Below, one piece after another: positions 57,659 through 64,000 of a stretch of DNA of 64,000 nucleotides. The stretch is taken from positions 1,257,501 to 1,321,500 of the forward strand of contig NZ_CP150662.1 in NCBI RefSeq assembly GCF_038024125.1. Direction: 5' to 3'. Position 1 is the stretch's first letter. Each line of letters opens with the position of its first letter. The DNA comes from Polaribacter gangjinensis. Lineage in GTDB: Bacteria > Bacteroidota > Bacteroidia > Flavobacteriales > Flavobacteriaceae. The notes beneath the pieces are model-generated. The model worked only from the letters and a program-made list of their open reading frames with translations. It was not told where the DNA came from and made no database searches. The position numbers were made by a program, and so were the translations under genes.

Positions 57659-57740
57659 CTTTTTTTATGTAAAACAGGATTCTCAATAAAATGCTTATTG
57701 AAAATAGCAATATAAAATGAAGTGAAAATGTACTTTTTGG

Positions 57741-58331
57741 TTACTCTTTATCTGCCATTTTTTTCACATATTCTGTGATGATGACAATTTGAGTTCCATT
57801 AACTTTGCCTTCGATATAGTTGGCATTTTCGTGATCTAACGAAATTCTACGAACTGCTGTGCCTTGTTTTGCAACCATACTTGAGCCTTTTACTTTTAAG
57901 TCTTTAATCAACACAACTGTGTCACCAGCTTCCAAAATTACTCCATTGCAATCTCTGTGAATTACTTTTTCACTATCATCCAAATGTTCATTAGTTGCTT
58001 TTGCAATTGCCAATTCTTCATCAGATAAATACATCATTTCCAACAAATCTTTGGGCCAACCTTCATTTTTTAAACGATGTAACATTCGCCAAGCAATCAC
58101 TTTTACAGGTGAAAATTCACTCCAAATAGCATCATTCAAACATCGCCAATGATTGGAATCCATCATTTCAGGATTTTCAATTTGTTGAATACAGGTTTCA
58201 CATGCTAAAATACTGCCATCAAAACCTCCATTTGAAACTGGTTTTATTTCGTAAATAGCTAAATTTTTTTGACTTGTACACAATTCACATTGATGATTGC
58301 TTCTGTTTTGTAATTCTGATAATAAACTCAT
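57741..58331 (-). CDS. PhnA domain-containing protein
   Basis: This 196-residue protein has an N-terminal Cys-rich Zn-ribbon-like part (CELCTSQKN with Cys17 and Cys20, then LACETCIQQIE with two more Cys near 43-46). Its C-terminal ~70 residues are the PhnA domain: VIHRDCNGVILEAGDTVVLIKDLKVKG (core DCNGVILEAGDTVVLIKDL), then a QIVIITEYVKK tail. Despite the name, the family has no proven role in phosphonate use. It seems to be a single gene between the divergent blaI region and adenine deaminase. Confidence 0.85.
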   Translation of the reverse strand: MSLLSELQNRSNHQCELCTSQKNLAIYEIKPVSNGGFDGSILACETCIQQIENPEMMDSNHWRCLNDAIWSEFSPVKVIAWRMLHRLKNEGWPKDLLEMMYLSDEELAIAKATNEHLDDSEKVIHRDCNGVILEAGDTVVLIKDLKVKGSSMVAKQGTAVRRISLDHENANYIEGKVNGTQIVIITEYVKKMADKE

Positions 58332-58365
58332 TTTTGGTTGATTTTTGCAAATGTACTGCTTCTTT

Positions 58366-59988
58366 TTATTTAATTTCTAAGGATGTAAATTGAAACGCAT
58401 TTCCATCAAACAAACCTTTATCAGATAATTTTAAAGACGGAATTACCAACAAAGCCATAAATGAAAGTGTCATAAAAGGTGCTTTTAAAGTGCTTCCCAT
58501 TTCTTTTGCCATGTTGTCAATTGATGCATACGCTTTTCCTGTTTCCTCAGCAGATTTTTCAGACATGATTCCTGCAACTGGCAAAGGCAGTATTTTCTCT
58601 TCAGTTTCTGACACTGCACAAACTCCTCCTTTATGCTCAATGATTAAATTTACAGCCTTGCAAATCAACTCATCAGAAACACCAACTGCAATAATATTGT
58701 GGGAATCATGTGCAACAGAACTTGCAATTGCGCCATGTTTCAATCCAAAATTTTTGATAAATGCAATTGCTGGGACATCATTTTTATACCTATTTACAAC
58801 AGCCATTTTTAAAATATCAGTTGCTGTATTGGAAACCAAATTTCCATTTTCAATCAAGGAAGTTGCTGCTATTTTATTAGTAACCAATTCACCTTCTAAG
58901 GCTTCAATCACATTGATTTTATCGCATTTTGATAAAAATTGAAAATCTGAAACTTGTTTTTTAACAGCAGAAAAATTATTCAAAATCTTAAAAGAAACAG
59001 AATTGATGTAGGAAATTCCTTTTTCAGCAACTAAATTTCCGTCAATAAAAGTTTGTAAAACGTTGAAATCTTTCAAATTATCGACTACAATAAAATCAGC
59101 AGCATCTCCATTTTGCAACAAACCAACATCCAAATTATAATGATTTACAGGATTGATACACGCCATTTGCAACACTTTAAAAACATCCATTTCTTTAGCA
59201 ACAGCGCGTTTACACAACTGATTGATATGACCCAACAACAAATCATCTGGATGTTTATCATCGGAACAAAACATCATATTTTCGTAATGTTCAGGCAGTA
59301 AATCAATCAAAGCATCAAAGTTTTTTGCAGCACTTCCTTCTCTGATAATGACTTTCATTCCTTTTTGCAATTTTTCCAAACCTTCTTCATACGAAAAACA
59401 TTCATGGTCTGTTGAAATTCCTGCTGCAATATACTTTGAGATTTTTTCACCTCTTAAACCTGGTGCATGACCATCAATAGGTTTTTGATTGTTTTTTGCG
59501 TGTTGAATTTTTGCTAAAACTTCAGCATCATCAAATAACACTCCAGGATAATTCATCATTTCTGCTAAATATTTGATGTCCGGATTTTCCATCATCTTTT
59601 TAATATCATCAGCATTGATAATGGCTCCTGCACTTTCAAAATTAGTGGCAGGCACACAACTTGGTGCTCCAAAATTGAATTTAAAAGGTACTTTTTTTCC
59701 GTTTTCAATCATGAAATCTACACCTTTCACTCCTAAAACATTGGCAATTTCATGAGGATCAGAAACTGTGGCAACTGTTCCATGAATCACTGCTTTTTTA
59801 GCAAATTCTGATGGGACTAACATTGAACTTTCAATATGAATATGTGCGTCAACAAAACCCGGTAAAATAAAAGTTTCTATATTATGATTGACTTTTCGAA
59901 CATCAACTATTTTACCTTTTTCAATAAGAATTTCACCTTTAAAAATTGTGTGATTTGGAATATCAACAATGTTTCCTTGAATGATCAT
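58366..59988 (-). CDS. ade: Adenine deaminase
   Basis: This enzyme converts adenine to hypoxanthine in purine salvage and pairs naturally with the HPRT-Adk fusion in the same window. The ATG at 59988 gives [20 protein letters not shown] (541 codons including stop); the longer frame adds an unsupported 18-residue lead. The metal site has [12 protein letters not shown] (near residues 43-54), [18 protein letters not shown] (about 70-87) and DGHAPGL. The C-terminal half has the Ade-specific [13 protein letters not shown] and [12 protein letters not shown] region. The catalytic residues appear intact. Confidence 0.94.
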   Translation of the reverse strand: MIIQGNIVDIPNHTIFKGEILIEKGKIVDVRKVNHNIETFILPGFVDAHIHIESSMLVPSEFAKKAVIHGTVATVSDPHEIANVLGVKGVDFMIENGKKVPFKFNFGAPSCVPATNFESAGAIINADDIKKMMENPDIKYLAEMMNYPGVLFDDAEVLAKIQHAKNNQKPIDGHAPGLRGEKISKYIAAGISTDHECFSYEEGLEKLQKGMKVIIREGSAAKNFDALIDLLPEHYENMMFCSDDKHPDDLLLGHINQLCKRAVAKEMDVFKVLQMACINPVNHYNLDVGLLQNGDAADFIVVDNLKDFNVLQTFIDGNLVAEKGISYINSVSFKILNNFSAVKKQVSDFQFLSKCDKINVIEALEGELVTNKIAATSLIENGNLVSNTATDILKMAVVNRYKNDVPAIAFIKNFGLKHGAIASSVAHDSHNIIAVGVSDELICKAVNLIIEHKGGVCAVSETEEKILPLPVAGIMSEKSAEETGKAYASIDNMAKEMGSTLKAPFMTLSFMALLVIPSLKLSDKGLFDGNAFQFTSLEIK

Positions 59989-60069
59989 TTCGAATATTTT
60001 TAACACAAATTTACAAAGAATAAAAAATGAAATTGTTCGCATTTCTAAACTTTATCCTATTTTTATTTC

Positions 60070-60828
60070 ATGAAAGAACATGATTTTCTAAAAGCTTTTG
60101 AAAAAAAGTTTGGGTTTTTAAAACATCCAAATGAAACCCTATTTAACAATTGGACAAAAAACAATACTTTTTCTCTCAAAGAATTATTTCCTTCCATACA
60201 AAAAAATTCGATTTGTCCTTTGGATGTTAGCATCAATAGTACTTGGATTGGTGGTGAAGAAGAGTTTAACAATTTGCCATTTTTTGAAGAAAAATTGCAA
60301 AAATTACAAACTGAAAATCCAACAAAAATTATTGCAGGTGGCTATTTAGAAAAGCGTGCTTTGTACACATCTGAAATGTATGTCAGAAAAATAAACGAAA
60401 CTTTTGATAGAAGAAACACCCATTTAGGCGTTGATTTTTGGCTTCCAAAAAACACTCCTGTGTATGCAATTTTGGATGGAGAAGTTATCTTTTCAACAAA
60501 TGACAATGAACACAAAGGTTATGGAGGTTTGATAATTCTAAAACATAAAGTTGAAAATTTTCACTTTTTTACTTTGTATGGACATTTGTCTAAAAAAAGT
60601 GTTTCTGAGAAAAAATCAGGAGATTTTATCAAAAAAGGTTCACAAATTGCTGTTTTGGGTGATGCATCTGAAAACGGAGATTGGGTGCCACATTTGCATT
60701 TTCAAATCATGTTAACTTTATTAGATTATCAAAATGATTTTCCAGGAGTAGCTTTTGAAAGTGAATTGGAAGCTTGGAAAAACACCTGCCCAAATCCGAA
60801 TTTACTTTTTAAATTGGAAGGTCTTTGA
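60070..60828 (+). CDS. M23 family peptidase
   Basis: This 252-residue protein has a LytM/M23 domain in its C-terminal half. Zn ligands are His-x-x-x-Asp in THLGVDFWLP (near residues 117-126) and the H-x-H in PHLHFQIM near 213-220, with YGHLS near 176-180. M23 peptidases cut peptidoglycan cross-bridges or act as binding scaffolds. The N-terminal ~95 residues (with LFPSIQKNSICPLDVS) are of unknown type, and no clear signal peptide is present, which is unusual for an M23 enzyme; the start may be mis-assigned or the protein may act in the cytoplasm. Confidence 0.82.
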   Translation: MKEHDFLKAFEKKFGFLKHPNETLFNNWTKNNTFSLKELFPSIQKNSICPLDVSINSTWIGGEEEFNNLPFFEEKLQKLQTENPTKIIAGGYLEKRALYTSEMYVRKINETFDRRNTHLGVDFWLPKNTPVYAILDGEVIFSTNDNEHKGYGGLIILKHKVENFHFFTLYGHLSKKSVSEKKSGDFIKKGSQIAVLGDASENGDWVPHLHFQIMLTLLDYQNDFPGVAFESELEAWKNTCPNPNLLFKLEGL

Positions 60829-60872
60829 ATTTATTAGTACTTTTATAGCACAATCTTAATACAAACATCATT

Positions 60873-63800
60873 ATGAAAAAACCTCTTCTTTCGCTACTTT
60901 TTGTGAGCGTTTCCATTCTTTTAAACGCACAAAAAAAAGACGAAAAACCTGTAACTTGGGATGTAAACAATCCAAATAAAGATTGGAAATTCAACACTTT
61001 TAAGTTGAATACAAACGAAGGAACTTGGATGAATTTAGACGTTTCTCCTGATGGAAAAACCATTGTTTTTGACATGTTGGGTGATATTTATTCCATGCCA
61101 ATTTCTGGAGGGAAAGCCACTGTTTTGAGAGCTGGTTTGGCATATGAAGTACAACCAAGATTTAGTCCAGATGGAAAATATATTTCGTTTACTAGTGATG
61201 CAGAAGGTGGTGATAATATTTGGGTGATGACTGCAGATGGTAAAAATGCCAAAGCAATTACCGAAGAAAAATTCCAATTATTAAATAATGCTGTTTGGAC
61301 TCCAGATGGAAAATCGTTGGTGGCTAGAAAACATTTTACCTCAACACGTTCAGTTGGTGCAGGCGAAATGTGGCAATATCCACTTTCTGGAACTGCAGGA
61401 TTGCAATTAACAAAACGTAAAAATGATCAACAAGATGTAAATGATCCGTCTATTTCTTCGGACGGAAAATATTTGTACTATGCTGAAGATATGTATCCTG
61501 GAGGTTATTTTCAATATAATAAAGATCCAAATAATCAAATTTATGTCATCTATCAATACAATTTTGAAACTGGCGAAATCACACAAATTACTGGTGGTCC
61601 AGGGGGTGCAGCAAGACCTGTAATTTCTAAAGACGGAAAATTATTGGCTTTCGTAAAACGAGTTAGAACAAAATCGGTTTTATACATTCATGAATTGGAA
61701 ACTGGAAAAGAATATCCAATTTATGAAAATTTAAGCAAAGACCAACAAGAAGCTTGGGCGGTTTTTGGAGTGTATCCTTATTTTGCATGGTTGCCAAATA
61801 ACAAAGACATTATTATTTGGGCACAAGGAAAAATCAATAAAATAAATATTGACACCAAACAGATTGAAAACATTCCTTTTCAAGTGGATGCAACTATAAA
61901 ACTTGCAGAAACTCATCGTGTAAAAAGAGCTGCTTTTGAAGCCGAATTTACATCGAAAATGATAAAAAATGTACAAACTTCTCCAGATGAAAAAACAATA
62001 ATTTTTACTTCTTTAGGACATATTTACAAAAAAACATTGCCTGATGGAATTCCGACAAGAATCACAAATTTGACTGATTTTGAAGCAGAACCTAGTTTTT
62101 CAGTAGATGGAAAATCAGTCGTTTTTGTTACTTGGAATGATGAAAATTCAGGTGCTATTTACACCGTAAATTTAGACGGTTCAGAATTGAAAAAAATTTC
62201 CCAAGAAAAAGGGATTTACAGAATGCCAACTTACAACAATTCAGGAACAAAAATGGCTTTTGTAAAAGAAGAAGGAAACAGTGACCAAGGTTTTGATTAC
62301 ACTAAAAATACCGGAATTTATATCGCAAATGCAGATGGCTCTGAAGCTAAATTAGTTTCAAAAACAGGAGAATTTCCTCAATTTTCTGCAGATGACAAAC
62401 GCATTTTCTTTCAAACTGGAGGAGAGTTTTTTGGAGGTTTGACCAAAAAATTAATGAGTGTTGATTTGCAAGGAAAAGAAGAACGAAGTCATATTTCTTC
62501 AAAATTGGCAAACAGATTAGTGCCTAGCAAAGACAACAATTGGATTGCGTTTATCCATTTGCACAAATTGTTTATGGCTCCTTTAGTGATGAATGGTTCA
62601 GAAATTAATGTTGACCAAAATTCACAATTTGTAAAAGTAGAAAGCTTGTCAAAAAATGCAGGAATCAATTTGCATTGGAATCAAAAAAATGACAAAGTTT
62701 TTTGGACTTTGGGTGACAAATATTATTCAAAATCTATTGTAAACAATACCACAAATCCGTTTGTAAAAACGAATTTAGTTGCTGAAGAAGCATCAGGAAT
62801 TGACATCAATTTAAAAGTAACATCAGATATTCCTGAAGGACGAATTGCCTTTAAAAATGCACGAATCATCACTATGAATGACAATGAGGTAATTGAAAAT
62901 GGCACTATTATCATCCATAAAAATAAAATCGAAAAAGTTGGAAATACCAATGATATCACGATTCCTTCAGATGCAAAAGTCTATAACATGAATGGCAAAA
63001 CTATTATGCCAGGAATGGTGGATGTTCATGCGCATGTGGGTGCTTTTAGAAATGGATTGAGCACTCAAAAACATTGGCAATTTTATGCAAATTTGGCATT
63101 TGGTGTAACTACTTCTCATGATCCTTCTGTACATACAGCTGCTGCATTTACTTTAGAAGAACTACAAAAAAATGGACAAACAGTTGGACCTAGAATGTTT
63201 TCAACAGGCTTTATTTTATATGGTGCTGAAGGCGATTTTAAAGCCGTAATCAATAATTTAGAAGATGCTCGTTTTGCGATTGCAAGAACCAAAGCTTTTG
63301 GCGCAAAATCAATCAAAAGTTACAATCAACCAAGAAGAGAACAACGTCAACAAATCATGCAAGCTGCTAAAGAATTTGGCGTAAATGTAGTGCCTGAAGG
63401 AGGTTCAAATTTCTATGCGAACATGAGTATGATTTTTGATGGCCACACAGGAATTGAACATAATATCCCTGTAAATCCGGTTTATAAGGATGTTTTATCA
63501 CTCTGGAAAAACAGTAAAACTGGCTATACACCTACGCTGATTGTAAATTATGGAGGTATGAATGGTGAGTTTGAATTTTATCAAAAAATGAATGTTTGGG
63601 AAAATGAAACTTTGTTAAAATACACACCAAGATTTGTAGTTGACACACGTGCAAGACATAGAACTATGGTTCCTGAAGAAGAATATGAAAATGGGCATAT
63701 TTTAACCTCAAAAACCGTAACAGATTTAGCAAAATTAGGCGTAAAAGTCAATTTAGGCGCACATGGACAATTGCAAGGATTGGGCGCTCATTGGGAATTG

Positions 63801-64000
63801 TGGATGTTGCAACAAGGTGGTTTATCCAATCATGAAGCGTTGAAAGCTGCAACAATAAATGGCGCACATTATATTGGAGTTGGAGATGAATTGGGTTCTT
63901 TAGAAAAAGGAAAATTAGCGGATTTAATCATCTTGGATAAAAACCCTTTAGAAGACATAAAAAACTCAAATTCAGTAATTTATACGATGATTAATGGTCG
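60873..64000 (+). CDS. PD40-amidohydrolase fusion protein (3' end cut by window)
   Basis: The frame is open from ATG at 60873 to the window end, over 1040 residues. A signal peptide (MKKPLLSLLFVSVSILLNAQ) is followed by TolB/PD40-like beta-propeller repeats, marked SPDGKTIVFDMLGDIYSM, FSPDGKYISFTSDAEG and SVDGKSVVFVTWNDENSG (core SxDGKxxxF). From residue ~650 an amidohydrolase domain begins (FKNARIITMND; metal motif MPGMVDVHAHVG near 713-724), with HTGIEHNI and LGAHGQLQGLG later. This fused layout is known for exported amidohydrolases in Bacteroidota and related phyla. It probably hydrolyses an amide- or peptide-like compound in the periplasm. Confidence 0.88.
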   Translation, partial: MKKPLLSLLFVSVSILLNAQKKDEKPVTWDVNNPNKDWKFNTFKLNTNEGTWMNLDVSPDGKTIVFDMLGDIYSMPISGGKATVLRAGLAYEVQPRFSPDGKYISFTSDAEGGDNIWVMTADGKNAKAITEEKFQLLNNAVWTPDGKSLVARKHFTSTRSVGAGEMWQYPLSGTAGLQLTKRKNDQQDVNDPSISSDGKYLYYAEDMYPGGYFQYNKDPNNQIYVIYQYNFETGEITQITGGPGGAARPVISKDGKLLAFVKRVRTKSVLYIHELETGKEYPIYENLSKDQQEAWAVFGVYPYFAWLPNNKDIIIWAQGKINKINIDTKQIENIPFQVDATIKLAETHRVKRAAFEAEFTSKMIKNVQTSPDEKTIIFTSLGHIYKKTLPDGIPTRITNLTDFEAEPSFSVDGKSVVFVTWNDENSGAIYTVNLDGSELKKISQEKGIYRMPTYNNSGTKMAFVKEEGNSDQGFDYTKNTGIYIANADGSEAKLVSKTGEFPQFSADDKRIFFQTGGEFFGGLTKKLMSVDLQGKEERSHISSKLANRLVPSKDNNWIAFIHLHKLFMAPLVMNGSEINVDQNSQFVKVESLSKNAGINLHWNQKNDKVFWTLGDKYYSKSIVNNTTNPFVKTNLVAEEASGIDINLKVTSDIPEGRIAFKNARIITMNDNEVIENGTIIIHKNKIEKVGNTNDITIPSDAKVYNMNGKTIMPGMVDVHAHVGAFRNGLSTQKHWQFYANLAFGVTTSHDPSVHTAAAFTLEELQKNGQTVGPRMFSTGFILYGAEGDFKAVINNLEDARFAIARTKAFGAKSIKSYNQPRREQRQQIMQAAKEFGVNVVPEGGSNFYANMSMIFDGHTGIEHNIPVNPVYKDVLSLWKNSKTGYTPTLIVNYGGMNGEFEFYQKMNVWENETLLKYTPRFVVDTRARHRTMVPEEEYENGHILTSKTVTDLAKLGVKVNLGAHGQLQGLGAHWELWMLQQGGLSNHEALKAATINGAHYIGVGDELGSLEKGKLADLIILDKNPLEDIKNSNSVIYTMING

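Noticed and set aside
59989..60042. 18-residue N-terminal extension of adenine deaminase
   Set aside because: The inner ATG at 59988 gives the conserved family start; the extension is hydrophobic and unsupported.

Overview
The window is a contiguous piece of a low-GC chromosome from a member of the Bacteroidota, almost certainly a marine-type flavobacterium (Polaribacter/Tenacibaculum-like; inferred from gene content, not from a database search). The signs are a TAnnTTTG-type -7 promoter box in front of many genes, type IX secretion (T9SS) C-terminal sorting domains, many SPII lipoproteins, a SecD-SecF fusion, a GatB-AspRS fusion, and a tmRNA whose tag reads GEDNYALAA. No insertion sequence, prophage, CRISPR array or tRNA was seen. 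Most of the window is dense housekeeping sequence.

Layout. 1-5.0 kb: a truncated polysaccharide deacetylase, radC, and the trkA-trkH potassium uptake pair. 5.2-11.0 kb: an accessory island with two paralogous T9SS-exported proteins, a 55-residue peptide gene between them, and a protein joining a PqqD-like domain to an HPr-kinase-like P-loop domain. 11.2-18.9 kb: a Mur ligase of Mpl type, a small outer-membrane barrel, a DUF4136 lipoprotein, an M28 peptidase, kdsA, a membrane protein, a DUF3820 protein, a TlpA-like lipoprotein and a saccharopine/alanine-dehydrogenase-like enzyme. 19.1-22.0 kb: ssrA (tmRNA), two glycosyltransferases and ftsE. 22.2-31.2 kb: a large TPR protein coupled to an outer-membrane barrel, an M28 carboxypeptidase-like lipoprotein, DoxX, an amidohydrolase lipoprotein and a barrel-less TonB plug protein.

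31.2-38.0 kb: a complete trpEGDCFBA operon on the minus strand. It is preceded by a 14-codon leader peptide with three consecutive Trp codons and a perfect 12-bp terminator hairpin, which is a textbook attenuator read directly from the sequence. 38.3-43.3 kb: a tRNA-dependent amidation operon of a reduced GatC-like protein, GatA, and GatB fused to aspartyl-tRNA synthetase. 43.5-54.9 kb: gyrB, a DUF6588-like barrel protein, mdh, fhs (minus strand), secDF, a hypoxanthine phosphoribosyltransferase-adenylate kinase fusion, and obgE. 54.9-60.0 kb: a TonB-C lipoprotein, a BlaR1/BlaI-type sensor-repressor pair with three matching operator dyads over the blaI promoter, a PhnA-like protein and adenine deaminase. 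60.1-64.0 kb: an M23 peptidase and a large PD40/amidohydrolase protein running off the window end.

The best candidates for a second look are the trp attenuator with its near-leaderless leader peptide, the reduced GatC with the GatB-AspRS fusion, and the PqqD/HprK-like protein with its neighbouring secreted-peptide-like gene.
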